Shown here: piece after piece, positions 1 to 8,218 of the stretch
Layout of the letters: every line of letters begins with the position of its first letter
How positions within the stretch are numbered: the first letter of the stretch is position 1
Assembly (NCBI RefSeq): GCF_000420305.1
Contig: NZ_ATUR01000008.1
Coordinates: 1-64,000 of the forward strand
DNA from: Novosphingopyxis baekryungensis DSM 16222
GTDB taxonomy: Bacteria > Pseudomonadota > Alphaproteobacteria > Sphingomonadales > Sphingomonadaceae
Length of the DNA stretch: 64,000 nucleotides
Direction of reading: 5' to 3'
Made by a program: the position numbers and the translations under genes
The notes under the pieces: model-generated
Database searches by the model: none
What the model was told of the DNA's origin: nothing
Seen by the model: the letters and a program-made list of their open reading frames with translations, nothing else

Positions 1-333
1 TCCGACTTCAAAGGCTTCGATGCTCTGGTGGATGATGACCTACCGACGGCTCGCGTGTTCTTGGCTGACCGGGGCTACGACAGCGACCATATCCGAAGCA
101 CCATTGCGCTACGTGGCGGAACGCCGGTGATCCCGGCCAAGGCCAACCGCAAAGAGCCAATACCCCACGACACCGTCACCTACGCGTTGCGAAACCGCAT
201 CGAACGGTGCTTCGCGAAGCTCAAATGCTCACGCCGTCTCGCAACCCGATACGACAAAACATCAGCAAGCTACCTCGGCTTCATACATATCGCCGCCGCT
301 CGCCTCTGGACCAATCAGTTTGTCAACAGAGCC
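1..333 (+). mobile_element. Right end of an IS5-family insertion sequence (truncated by the window edge)
   Basis: The first 333 bases are the 3' part of a DDE transposase gene running up to a candidate right terminal inverted repeat. The left end lies outside the window, so neither the IR pair nor the target duplication can be confirmed. The coding sequence matches the C-terminal half of the IS5/IS427-type two-frame transposases that are common in sphingomonads. The base after the repeat begins a CTAG/TA tetranucleotide, which would suit the target preference of that group. The element borders a stretch of lower G+C with unassigned genes. Confidence 0.7.
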
Positions 334-336
334 TAG
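1..336 (+). CDS. IS5-family transposase, C-terminal part (5' end outside window)
   Basis: Open in frame 1 from the first base, reading SDFKGFDALVDDD and onward to a TAG at 334-336. The segment LADRGYDSDHIR is the DDE region around the second Asp. The stretch RNRIERCFAKLK contains the Glu of the DDE triad with the usual Y-(2)-R-(3)-E-(6)-K spacing of IS4/IS5-type transposases, although the Tyr is not obvious. The C-terminus ends FVNRA and is encoded by the terminal repeat itself. It is most likely the second reading frame of a two-ORF element, expressed by frameshifting from a first frame that is not visible here. It cuts and pastes DNA between the IS ends. Confidence 0.8.
   Translation, partial: SDFKGFDALVDDDLPTARVFLADRGYDSDHIRSTIALRGGTPVIPAKANRKEPIPHDTVTYALRNRIERCFAKLKCSRRLATRYDKTSASYLGFIHIAAARLWTNQFVNRA
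319..333. repeat. Candidate right terminal inverted repeat of the IS
   Basis: The 15 bases TTTGTCAACAGAGCC, read outward as GGCTCTGTTGACAAA, resemble terminal repeats I recall for sphingomonad IS5-type elements. They also encode the last residues of the transposase. The following bases are TAG, so the stop codon appears to be completed outside the element by a TA-type target. Confidence 0.5.
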
Positions 337-382
337 AACTGCTCCACCGGTTGATGAACCAGGCTTTACATAGGGGAATCGC

Positions 383-1084
383 ATGTTCGACACCTTTAAT
401 CGCAGAGACAATTTGGATGGGCGCAAGAAATTACAATGCAATTACTGTAAGCGTCAGACGATCCACACGCTTGAAGCCCAGTGCGTCGGCGAATGGCAGG
501 AAGAATTTAGCCATGGGCACCGTGCTGATGGTGGGACTGAATTCTCGCTCTATCGCTGCGGAGCCTGCGACGAGATTTGCTTTGAGACTTCATCGTGGTG
601 CAGCGAAGAATTCGATCATGATCAACTGGGAAACACCTATTTGCCTCGGACAGAGGCCCAGTATCCGCCCCCTTCCTCTGCTGATTTCGCGTTCGACACC
701 GATTTCACACCATATGACCTCAATGAGCTAATCGATGAAATGCTGTATGCATTGGCAGGCAGCAAGCTCAAGCTCGCGACCGTTGCTTTGCGGATGGTTG
801 TAGAGTTCATCGTCACCGATACCAAGTGCTCCGGTCGGAATCTGATGAAGAAGATCGACGACTTACATACCAAAGGCCACGTTGATGAAACTCAGTTAGC
901 ATTACTTCACAAGATTAGGGAAAAGGGCAATGCGGGCGCCCATGAGCGGATAGCAATGAATCGGAACGAGATGGTTGCGGGAATCGGCATTGTAAATCTG
1001 CTGCTGGAAAAGCTCTATAATAGTCCCAAGCGACAGGATGAGATCGTCAAGAAAGCCAACCAGGCATTCCAGAACGGTGATTAG
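383..1084 (+). CDS. DUF4145-domain protein with N-terminal zinc ribbon
   Basis: Protein of 233 residues. The N-terminal third has CNYC (about residues 19-22) and a second CGAC pair (about 58-61), which look like a four-Cys zinc ribbon. The C-terminal half is mostly helical and carries KIREKGNAGAH, the signature of DUF4145, a domain seen in restriction-linked and stand-alone proteins of unknown function that is thought to be HEPN-like. Codon use and G+C are clearly lower than in the core genes after 2754, which fits horizontal acquisition next to the IS element. Preceding bases AGGGGAATCGC give a usable ribosome site. The molecular role is unknown; a nucleic-acid binding or defence-associated role is only inferred. 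Confidence 0.65.
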   Translation: MFDTFNRRDNLDGRKKLQCNYCKRQTIHTLEAQCVGEWQEEFSHGHRADGGTEFSLYRCGACDEICFETSSWCSEEFDHDQLGNTYLPRTEAQYPPPSSADFAFDTDFTPYDLNELIDEMLYALAGSKLKLATVALRMVVEFIVTDTKCSGRNLMKKIDDLHTKGHVDETQLALLHKIREKGNAGAHERIAMNRNEMVAGIGIVNLLLEKLYNSPKRQDEIVKKANQAFQNGD

Positions 1085-1286
1085 GCTGTATCGTTAGCCT
1101 TCGGCTTCAGGTTATAATGGACATTGGTGCACCACAAAGGCTGGTCGCGACCGCGTTTGGAGTCAACGACTTCGAAGCTGAATGATCGCAATTGGGGCAC
1201 TTTGCCGACTGGCAGAATTTGGGCCGTAAGCGGCCAGGTAGCTCTTGGTGTGGTACTGGTGAAGAACGGAGATTCAGCTGCCCTCC

Positions 1287-2258
1287 TCACAGCGCCTCCC
1301 AGTAAGCTACAAGCCCTTTGCAATATATCTTACCCCTCAAGCCCCCCCCGAACCTCCCAATTGCTTTCTTGAAGTCGACTGCACGCTGCCCGGGCGGTAC
1401 GGTAGAAAGAAGCGTAGGGTAAAGCTTGGCGTAGTAATTTACGGCTTCAAAGTCCCCGATGTGATTGTGCAAGAGAAAACGGTCTGTTTCTTGCGCAAAG
1501 CGCCATGCGGCGGTTCCGAGGCGAGCAACAGTTGTGCGAGTTACTTTTTCCATGGGCGCAATCTCGATTTGACCATGCTCCCTTGAAGCGTCAATATCCC
1601 GGCCAAACGCATGACCAAAGCGGTTCCGAACATTTCGGATCTCTTCCAGATCTCCATGCTTTTCCCGCATCGTTTCTGGTATGGGGCCAAAAAGACGTTC
1701 AATTGCCGCTAACCGGCTGCTCCAATCACCCTTAGTGCAGGCTATCACGTGCTCGGTGGTATTAGTGCGCGGTCCAGTCCCTTGCTTGAGTACATAAGCG
1801 CCATCGATTGCTCTACTTGGAGCGCTGATCAGGACGCTTGGATCTGACAAGATTGCAATTCCAACGACAGATGCCAAGTATGTTTCAAGATTGGAAGAAA
1901 TAGTGGTTACGTTGCTGAGATTCACCCAATTATCAAATGAATTGAAGCCGTTCGACCAGTCTTTTACGTCCTCGAAGTTATCGATGCCGGTAGGGCATCC
2001 TGCAAATGCCTGCCCGATGGGGTCGGTCAGCGTCGCTCCGTTCTGCTTAAGTTGCCGATAGGTGTAGAACGATGACGCACGATGCGCTTCAATCAATCGA
2101 TACAATTCTCGATTGTACTTTTTGTAAACTTGGAAAGCCCAAGTCGACTGGTCGTGCGGTTGCCACCGCTCGAAGGGTCTTTTGCTTTTGGACAGATACA
2201 CCTCCCATTTTCTGGCATGATGGCGCGCAACAGAGCTATTTAAAAGCAGATTTGTCAT
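1287..2258 (-). CDS. Hypothetical protein with HEPN-like R-N-x3-H motif
   Basis: Protein of 323 residues that I do not recognise. It has no signal peptide and no obvious membrane segment. The striking feature is IRNVRNRFGHAFG at about residues 208-219, where R211-N212-x3-H216 matches the Rx4-6H motif of HEPN ribonucleases. The motif sits after a Leu/Ile-rich helical stretch (about 180-210), as it does in HEPN folds. The gene is convergent with the DUF4145 gene, about 200 bp apart, and has the same lower G+C. These two genes next to an IS end look like part of an acquired cassette. An alternative is a non-enzymatic scaffold protein. Confidence 0.5.
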   Translation of the reverse strand: MTNLLLNSSVARHHARKWEVYLSKSKRPFERWQPHDQSTWAFQVYKKYNRELYRLIEAHRASSFYTYRQLKQNGATLTDPIGQAFAGCPTGIDNFEDVKDWSNGFNSFDNWVNLSNVTTISSNLETYLASVVGIAILSDPSVLISAPSRAIDGAYVLKQGTGPRTNTTEHVIACTKGDWSSRLAAIERLFGPIPETMREKHGDLEEIRNVRNRFGHAFGRDIDASREHGQIEIAPMEKVTRTTVARLGTAAWRFAQETDRFLLHNHIGDFEAVNYYAKLYPTLLSTVPPGQRAVDFKKAIGRFGGGLRGKIYCKGLVAYWEAL

Positions 2259-2753
2259 TCACGGCCTGCGAATACGGTAGGTAATACGTTTACAGACCGG
2301 AGCCAGCGCACTTGGCGCTTGATCGGTGTGCGATAAAACTACCGAACCTGCTTACTGGAGTGATGATCCCATTTCGCTTTAGTTCTTCTCGCTTGCTAAT
2401 CTACCGTGTCAGCCCCAACCAATATCGCCATCTAACTGGGTCTGAGCGAACGGCGGTTTACGGGTGGCGCTTCAGTCAGTGCGAATGACCCAGAATGGGG
2501 CGCAAAGCTGACTTCAGGTTGGGCTGGTTTTTACTTCTGCTATGATGTCGCAGCCACGGTCGGCACGCGCCATATCTTTCGGCTGCCAGAATGCCATGAG
2601 CAATCGCTCCAGCTCAATGCGCTCCGGTGTGAAGGTTTTTGGGCGGGCCAGGTCGACCCTTCTTTTAGTTCTTGTAGGAAATATTCGGTCGCGCTGGCGC
2701 AATGCGTTCGCGTTCACTTTGTCAACTTTGCGCCAGAATCGGTCGCGCTCCGC
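2259..2753. other. Intergenic stretch without recognisable gene
   Basis: About 495 bp between the unknown island gene and ubiG. Short open frames exist on both strands (for example 2514-2717 minus and 2542-2757 plus), but none has a convincing start site, codon bias or family resemblance. No tRNA or att-like direct repeat was found that would mark the island edge. It may be decayed mobile DNA. Confidence 0.4.
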
Positions 2754-3485
2754 CTAGGTCTTCACCGCCGCCAGGATATAGTTGAGCATCTTGTTGTCGC
2801 TCAGATGCAGCCCCTGGCCGGGCCCGAAGGCGATGCCTTCGCTATCGATCACGGTCAGGCCCGCGTCGGTCAACAGCGCCTCGCATTCTTCGGGGGTCAG
2901 GAACTTGTCCCAGTCATGCGTGCCGCGCGGAATCTGGCCAAGCCGTTCGGCGCCTTCGACGAGCAGCGCGCGGGACGCCGGCGTGCGGTTGGGCGTGGAC
3001 AGGATCAGCAGGCCGCCATCGGCCAGCTTGCCGGCCAGGGCGGCGGCAAAATGGTCCGGGCTGTCGACATGCTCGATCACCTCCATGCAGGTGACGAGAT
3101 CGAACGGCCCGGCCTCCAGCGTCTCGACCGGCTCCGCGCGGTAATCGATCGCCAGCCCGGACTGCGCGGCATGGGCCTGTGCCGCCGCGATATTCTCCGG
3201 CGCAGCGTCGATGGCGGTAACCGCCGCGCCCAGCCGCGCCAGCGGTTCGGCCAGCAATCCGGCACCGCAGCCGACATCGAGCGCGGTCCTGCCTTCCAGC
3301 GGGGTCCATTCGCATTTGTCGCAGGCGAAATGCCGGTCGATATGCCGTCTGATATAGCGCAGCCGCACGGGATTGAGCTTGTGCAGCATCGCGCTGGAGC
3401 CCTTTGGGTCCCACCAGTCCGCTGCCATCTTGCCGAAATGCGCCGCCTCGGCGGGATTGATCGTCGCTATGCTTGCCTTGCTCAT
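2754..3485 (-). CDS. ubiG: Ubiquinone biosynthesis O-methyltransferase UbiG
   Basis: SAM-dependent methyltransferase of 243 residues for the two O-methylations of the ubiquinone head group (2-polyprenyl-6-hydroxyphenol and 3-demethylubiquinol). The start is typical of UbiG, with AAHFGKMAADWWDPKGSS near residues 14-31. SAM motif I is ALDVGCGAGLL at 68-78, and the post-I acidic region follows around VTAIDAAPENIA. The length matches the family (about 240). It is divergent from lysC, with about 90 bp between the starts. Together with coq7 further on it shows that the organism makes ubiquinone. It ends directly at the boundary of the low-G+C island. Confidence 0.95.
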   Translation of the reverse strand: MSKASIATINPAEAAHFGKMAADWWDPKGSSAMLHKLNPVRLRYIRRHIDRHFACDKCEWTPLEGRTALDVGCGAGLLAEPLARLGAAVTAIDAAPENIAAAQAHAAQSGLAIDYRAEPVETLEAGPFDLVTCMEVIEHVDSPDHFAAALAGKLADGGLLILSTPNRTPASRALLVEGAERLGQIPRGTHDWDKFLTPEECEALLTDAGLTVIDSEGIAFGPGQGLHLSDNKMLNYILAAVKT

Positions 3486-3574
3486 TGACGCTGCCTATCA
3501 GTTGCGCGGCGTTCCAACCAAGCAATTTTCTTTCGTTCAACCCGCAAAGCACGACAGGAGCAGCAGCACCCGCC

Positions 3575-4846
3575 ATGGCCCGCATCGTCATGAAATTCGG
3601 CGGCACCTCCATGGCCGGGACCGAGCGTATCCGGCGCGTGGCGCAGATCGTCAAACGCCAGGCCGATGGCGGACATGAAGTCGCCGTCGTCGTCTCCGCC
3701 ATGGCCGGCGAGACCGACCGGCTCGTGCAGTTCTGCCGGGAAGCCAACCCGCTGTTCGATCCGGCCGAATATGACGTGGTGGTGGCCAGCGGCGAGCAGG
3801 TAACCAGCGGCCTGCTGGCGATGACGCTGCAGGCCATCGGCGCCAGCGCGCGCAGCTGGATGGGCTGGCAGCTACCACTGCATACCGATACCGCCTATGC
3901 CAAGGCGCGGATCGGATCGATCGACCAAAACAATTTGCTTGGCTCTATGCAGGCCGGCCAGATCGCGGTGATCCCCGGCTTTCAGGGCATGACGGCGGAG
4001 CGGCGCCTGTCCACGCTGGGCCGCGGCGGATCGGACACCAGCGCTGTGGCCGTGGCCGCCGCAATCAAGGCGGACCGCTGCGATATCTATACCGATGTGG
4101 ACGGCGTCTATACCACCGATCCGCGCATCGTCAGCCGCGCGCGCAAGCTCAAGATGGTGACCTATGAGGAGATGCTGGAGCTGGCCAGCGTGGGCGCCAA
4201 AGTGCTGCAGACGCGCTCGGTCGGCCTCGCCATGAAAGAAGGCGTGCGGGTGCAGGTCCTCTCCAGCTTCGTAGAGGAAGGCGCGCCGCCCGCCGACAGT
4301 CTGCCCGGCACGATGATCGTGAGCGACGAGGAACTCGCCGCCGCCCAGGAAAAGGACCCCAGCATGGAACGCCAGCTCATCACCGGCATCGCGCATGACA
4401 AGAACGAAGCCAAGATCACCCTCACCCGCGTGCCCGACACGCCCGGCGCGGTGGCACGCATCTTCGGCCCGCTGGCGGACGCGAACATCAATGTCGACAT
4501 GATCGTGCAGAATGTCGGGCGCGATCGCGGCGAGACAGACGTTACCTTCACCGCGCCCCGGGCCGATCTTGCCAGCTGCACCGAGATCCTGGAGAATCAG
4601 CGCGAGGCGATCGGTTTCAACCGCATCATCACGGACAGCCGCATCGCCAAGATATCCGTCGTCGGCGTGGGCATGCGCAGCCATGCCGGTATCGCTGCCG
4701 ATATGTTCAAGGCACTGAGCGACCGCAAGATCAACATTCAGGCGATCACCACGTCCGAGATCAAGGTGAGCGTGCTGATCGACGAGGACGAGACCGAGCT
4801 GGCCGTGCGCGTGCTGCACACCGCTTATGGTCTGGACGCGGACTAG
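3575..4846 (+). CDS. lysC: Aspartate kinase
   Basis: Catalyses the ATP-dependent phosphorylation of aspartate, the first step to lysine, threonine, methionine and diaminopimelate. The chosen ATG at 3575 gives 423 residues, starting MARIVMKFGGTSMAG, where the kinase loop KFGGTS is at residues 7-12. An earlier in-frame ATG at 3473 would add 34 residues unlike the family. An AGGAG lies at 3557-3561, 13 bases before the start. The kinase domain runs to about residue 250 (GRGGSDTSA and YTDVDGVYTTDPR visible) and is followed by two ACT domains (about 270-420) for feedback control by lysine and threonine. No riboswitch is seen upstream. Confidence 0.97.
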   Translation: MARIVMKFGGTSMAGTERIRRVAQIVKRQADGGHEVAVVVSAMAGETDRLVQFCREANPLFDPAEYDVVVASGEQVTSGLLAMTLQAIGASARSWMGWQLPLHTDTAYAKARIGSIDQNNLLGSMQAGQIAVIPGFQGMTAERRLSTLGRGGSDTSAVAVAAAIKADRCDIYTDVDGVYTTDPRIVSRARKLKMVTYEEMLELASVGAKVLQTRSVGLAMKEGVRVQVLSSFVEEGAPPADSLPGTMIVSDEELAAAQEKDPSMERQLITGIAHDKNEAKITLTRVPDTPGAVARIFGPLADANINVDMIVQNVGRDRGETDVTFTAPRADLASCTEILENQREAIGFNRIITDSRIAKISVVGVGMRSHAGIAADMFKALSDRKINIQAITTSEIKVSVLIDEDETELAVRVLHTAYGLDAD

Positions 4847-4920
4847 GACTGGCTCCTACAACGGCGACCTTCCGGGCCCGCTCCGGAACCCGGCGCCATG
4901 GCAATTTGGCCGGGTCCTTG

Positions 4921-4942
4921 ATCCCGGATCGACGTCCGGGAT
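4921..4942. repeat. REP-like palindrome between lysC and the FMN enzyme gene
   Basis: ATCCCGGA and TCCGGGAT form a perfect 8-bp stem around a 6-base loop. Elements of the type ATCCCGGA-N6-TCCGGGAT with neighbouring GATGACG are dispersed in many alphaproteobacterial genomes. It is the only clear copy that I noticed in this window. It may also serve as a terminator for lysC, although no T tract follows. Confidence 0.55.
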
Positions 4943-4968
4943 GACGTTGCAAGAAAGTATGTAGAGAC

Positions 4969-5973
4969 ATGACCCACCCGAATCTGCGCCGCCTGATGTC
5001 CCGCGGTACCGACTTTCTCGGCTGCGATTACGCGATCATGTGCGGCGCGATGAGCTGGGTGAGCGAACGCCATCTCGTCTCCGCCATTTCCAATGCCGGC
5101 GGGTTCGGTGTGATCGCCTGCGGCGCGATGACGCCCGAGCTGCTCGACAAGGAAATCGCGGCGACCAAGGAACATACGATCAAGCCGTTCGGCGTGAACC
5201 TGATCACCATGCACCCTGACCTCATGGAGCTGATCGCCGTCTGCGGGCGGCACAAGGTCACCCATATCGTGCTGGCGGGCGGTCTGCCGCCGCGCGGGTC
5301 AATCGACGCGATCCGCGAGACCGGGGCCAAGATCATCTGCTTTGCGCCCGCGCTCAGCCTCGCCAAGAAGCTGGTGCGCACCGGGGTCGATGCGCTGGTG
5401 ATCGAGGGCATGGAAGCGGGCGGCCATATCGGCCCCGTGTCCACCAGCGTGCTGGCGCAAGAAATTCTGCCGGAAGTGGCCGATCAGTTGCCCGTTTTCG
5501 TGGCCGGTGGGATCGGACGTGGCCGGGCCATCGCCAGCTATCTGGAGATGGGCGCGGCGGGCGTACAGCTGGGCACGCGGTTCGTCTGCGCGACCGAGAG
5601 CATCGCGCATGAGAATTTCAAGAAAGCGTTTTTCCGCGCCTCGGCCCGCGATGCCGTGGCCAGCGTGCAGGTCGATCCGCGTCTGCCCGTCATTCCCGTA
5701 CGGGCGCTCAAGAACAAGGGCACGGAAGCCTTTACCGCCAAACAGCGCGAAGTGGCCGCCACGCTCGACGAAGAAAAGCTGGAGATGAGCGAGGCCCAGC
5801 TGCAGATCGAGCATTATTGGGCCGGCGCGCTGCGCCGCGCGGTGATCGACGGCGATGTCGAGAACGGATCGCTGATGGCGGGCCAGTCGGTCGGCATGGT
5901 CACAAAGGAAGAGACCGCGGCCGAGATTATCGCGGCGCTGGCGAACGAAGCAGAGACCGCGCTGGCAAGATAA
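4969..5973 (+). CDS. Nitronate monooxygenase / 2-nitropropane dioxygenase family protein
   Basis: FMN-dependent TIM-barrel protein of 334 residues. Visible signatures are the N-terminal GAMSWVSERHLVSAISNAGGFG, the GMEAGGHIGP segment (about 141-150), which carries the usual active-site His, and VFVAGGIGRGRAIASY (about 177-192) for phosphate binding of FMN. The family includes nitronate monooxygenases, which detoxify alkyl nitronates, and FabK-type enoyl reductases. The C-terminal half lacks features that would decide between them. It lies downstream of lysC on the same strand, but 122 bp with a palindrome separate them, so it is probably its own unit. Confidence 0.85.
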   Translation: MTHPNLRRLMSRGTDFLGCDYAIMCGAMSWVSERHLVSAISNAGGFGVIACGAMTPELLDKEIAATKEHTIKPFGVNLITMHPDLMELIAVCGRHKVTHIVLAGGLPPRGSIDAIRETGAKIICFAPALSLAKKLVRTGVDALVIEGMEAGGHIGPVSTSVLAQEILPEVADQLPVFVAGGIGRGRAIASYLEMGAAGVQLGTRFVCATESIAHENFKKAFFRASARDAVASVQVDPRLPVIPVRALKNKGTEAFTAKQREVAATLDEEKLEMSEAQLQIEHYWAGALRRAVIDGDVENGSLMAGQSVGMVTKEETAAEIIAALANEAETALAR

Positions 5974-6022
5974 GGCCGCCAGCTGTCTTGCAATCGCAAC
6001 ACAGCCCGGCGATAAAAGCGGC

Positions 6023-6544
6023 ATGACCGACGCAACCCCGCCCCCCTTCGCAGTCGAACCACTTTGGGGCACGTCCGATGGGCTTACCCGTGTCGAAGCG
6101 GACTATCGCTGGGTGATGACGATCCGCAGCGCCTTTTTCGGGCTGGCGCTGCTGGCGGCTGGGGGGATCGTTGAATATATATTGTCGCAGGAGACAGCCG
6201 CGCCGCCGGGAACGGTGATGGGCCCGGTCGCGCTGATCGTCCTGTGCCTGCTGGTGCTGCTGCCTGCACGCCGTTGGCACAGGCTGGGCTATGATATCAG
6301 CGATGACCGGTTGCGCGTGGCGCGTGGCTATCTGTGGCGCACCGACACCATCGTTCCCTTCGGTCGCATCCAGCATATCGATGTCGATCAGGGGCTGCTC
6401 GACCGCGCGTTCGATCTTGCCACCCTCGTGGTGCACACCGCGGGCACGCACAATAGCACCGTCAGCCTGCCTGGTCTGGGTGAAGCGCGGGCCGCCGAAA
6501 TGCGTGAGCGTATCCGTGCGCACATCACACGCGAGACGCTGTGA
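6023..6544 (+). CDS. PH domain-containing membrane protein (YdbS-like)
   Basis: Protein of 173 residues with two hydrophobic segments (about 37-55 and 71-88) followed by a bacterial PH (bPH_2) domain. The domain is recognisable by RLRVARGYLWRTDTIVPFGR and IQHIDVDQGLLDR. Proteins of this type pair with a larger three-PH-domain partner. Here the stop overlaps the GTG start of that partner by 4 bases (GTGA at 6541-6544), so the two are probably translationally coupled and form a membrane complex. The function is not established. Confidence 0.85.
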   Translation: MTDATPPPFAVEPLWGTSDGLTRVEADYRWVMTIRSAFFGLALLAAGGIVEYILSQETAAPPGTVMGPVALIVLCLLVLLPARRWHRLGYDISDDRLRVARGYLWRTDTIVPFGRIQHIDVDQGLLDRAFDLATLVVHTAGTHNSTVSLPGLGEARAAEMRERIRAHITRETL

Positions 6545-8130
6545 GCGATATCGCCACCGAACCTGTTCGCCCGCAGCCCTGGGCCGATGCCAAAGACATC
6601 GCGGCGCAGGCGGCAGAGGGCGTGCCCCAGCGCACCGATCCGCGGTCCGTGGTGGCCGGCTTGGTCGCCAGCTTGCCGCAGATGCTCTATGTCATTCCGG
6701 CCTTGCTCGTGGGCGGAGACCAGGCACTGCCTTATCTGACCTTCGTCATTCCCGTGCTGATCGCGTTCGCCTCCTTCGGCCATTGGCTGCACTGGTGGCA
6801 TTTCACCTATTGCATCCGGGCGGAAGATATCCGGGTCGAACAAGGCATATTCAGTCGCAAGAGCCGGTCCGTACCGTTCGAGCGCATTCAGGATGTCGGC
6901 ATCGAACGCAAGCCCGTGGCCCGCCTACTGGGTCTGGCCGCCGTGAAGATCGAAACCGGTGGCGGCAAAGGCGAGGATGCTGAACTCAGCTATCTGAAAC
7001 TGCCCGATGCAGAGGCGCTGCGCGATCTGATCCGCGACCGTAAACATGGCGTGGTCGGGACGGCCCCAGCGGCGGCGTTGGCAGGCGAAGATCTGACGGA
7101 CAGCGGCGCAGAAGCCTCTCTGTTCACCATGGACAATCGGCGATTGCTGCTGGCCGGGCTGTTCAATTTTTCGCTGATCCTGATCGGTGTGATCGGCGCG
7201 CTCCTTCAGCAGTTCCAGAACCTGCTGCCGGATTATGTCTGGGACCCGCGTTTTTGGCTGGCTGAACTGGGCGGCATCGATGTCGCCATGATCCGCTCCA
7301 TCGGGCTGGTCGCCCAGATCGTGGCCGGGCTTGCCCTTGTCCTGATGCTGTTGGCCATTGGCGTGATCAGCGGCATCGTGCGCACCGTGCTACGCGATTA
7401 CGGATTTCGCCTGGACCGCGTGCCGGCCGGTTTCCGCCGCCGCCGTGGCTTGCTCACGCTGACCGATGTGGTGCTGCCCAAGCACCGTGTTCAGGCCGGG
7501 CTGATCCTGACCGGGCCGATCCGGCGTCACTTCGGCTGGAGGGAACTGAAGTTCCAGAGCCTGGCGCAAGACAGCAAGGCTGGCAGTGATCACAGCGTCG
7601 CGCCGCTCGCCAGCAGCGCTGAGATCGATCCGATCCTGGCGGAGGCAGCTCTGCAGAACAGCGCCGTGCCTGCCCAATATAGCCGCACGCGCATGGCCCC
7701 CTTCCTGTTCTTGTGGTGCATTCTCGCCATGGTCCTGTGCATCGGCGCAACCATGCTATGGCTGCTCGTGCACCCGCTGGCCGGCACGGCGATCTATGCC
7801 ATTGCAGGGTTCCTGCCGCTGCTCGCCTGGCTGCGCTGGCGGCACCATCGCTACGCGCTCGTCGGCGGGCAGCTTTATGTGCACGCCGGCTGGTGGCGCC
7901 AGCGTTTGAGCCTGCTCCCAGCCATCAGGACGCAGACGGCAGACCTCAGTTACAGCCCGATCGACCGGCTGTTCGGCACCGCCAGCCTGGTGCTGGGCGT
8001 TGCCGGTGGATCGGCCAGTTTTCCGTTGCAGATACGCGCACTGCCGGAACTCGACGCGATCGATCTGCGTGAGCGGATCATGGCCGCTGTGACCAGTATC
8101 GACTTCTCCGATATGCATGCGCCAGCCTGA
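6541..8130 (+). CDS. PH domain-containing membrane protein with repeated bPH_2 domains (YdbT-like)
   Basis: Protein of 529 residues with a GTG start overlapping the previous gene. Repeated units consist of a hydrophobic hairpin followed by a bPH_2 domain. The clearest motifs are IRVEQGIFSRKSRSVPFERI (about 97-116), the second block around RRGLLTLTDVVLPKHRVQ (about 300-317) and the third around LYVHAGWWRQRLSLLPAIRTQ (about 447-467). At least six hydrophobic segments suggest an integral inner-membrane protein. The YdbS/YdbT pair is known from Firmicutes and many Gram-negatives, with no firm biochemical role. Confidence 0.85.
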   Translation: MSDIATEPVRPQPWADAKDIAAQAAEGVPQRTDPRSVVAGLVASLPQMLYVIPALLVGGDQALPYLTFVIPVLIAFASFGHWLHWWHFTYCIRAEDIRVEQGIFSRKSRSVPFERIQDVGIERKPVARLLGLAAVKIETGGGKGEDAELSYLKLPDAEALRDLIRDRKHGVVGTAPAAALAGEDLTDSGAEASLFTMDNRRLLLAGLFNFSLILIGVIGALLQQFQNLLPDYVWDPRFWLAELGGIDVAMIRSIGLVAQIVAGLALVLMLLAIGVISGIVRTVLRDYGFRLDRVPAGFRRRRGLLTLTDVVLPKHRVQAGLILTGPIRRHFGWRELKFQSLAQDSKAGSDHSVAPLASSAEIDPILAEAALQNSAVPAQYSRTRMAPFLFLWCILAMVLCIGATMLWLLVHPLAGTAIYAIAGFLPLLAWLRWRHHRYALVGGQLYVHAGWWRQRLSLLPAIRTQTADLSYSPIDRLFGTASLVLGVAGGSASFPLQIRALPELDAIDLRERIMAAVTSIDFSDMHAPA

Positions 8131-8218
8131 CGCTGGTCAAGCCGCTCCGCGCAGCTTAGGCATAGGGGTACAAGCCTGTATTCAAGCAAAAGAACAGTCG
8201 TTGACGGGGAGAATGAGC

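Noticed and set aside
1081-1323. Minus-strand frame of 80 codons between the two island genes
   Set aside because: The C-terminal part has a loose resemblance to a degraded zinc ribbon (PQLRSFSF), but Cys residues are missing, and I could not support a gene. It may be a remnant.
2514-2717. Short minus-strand frame (67 codons) near ubiG
   Set aside because: No ribosome site, no family resemblance; an overlapping plus-strand frame is equally open.
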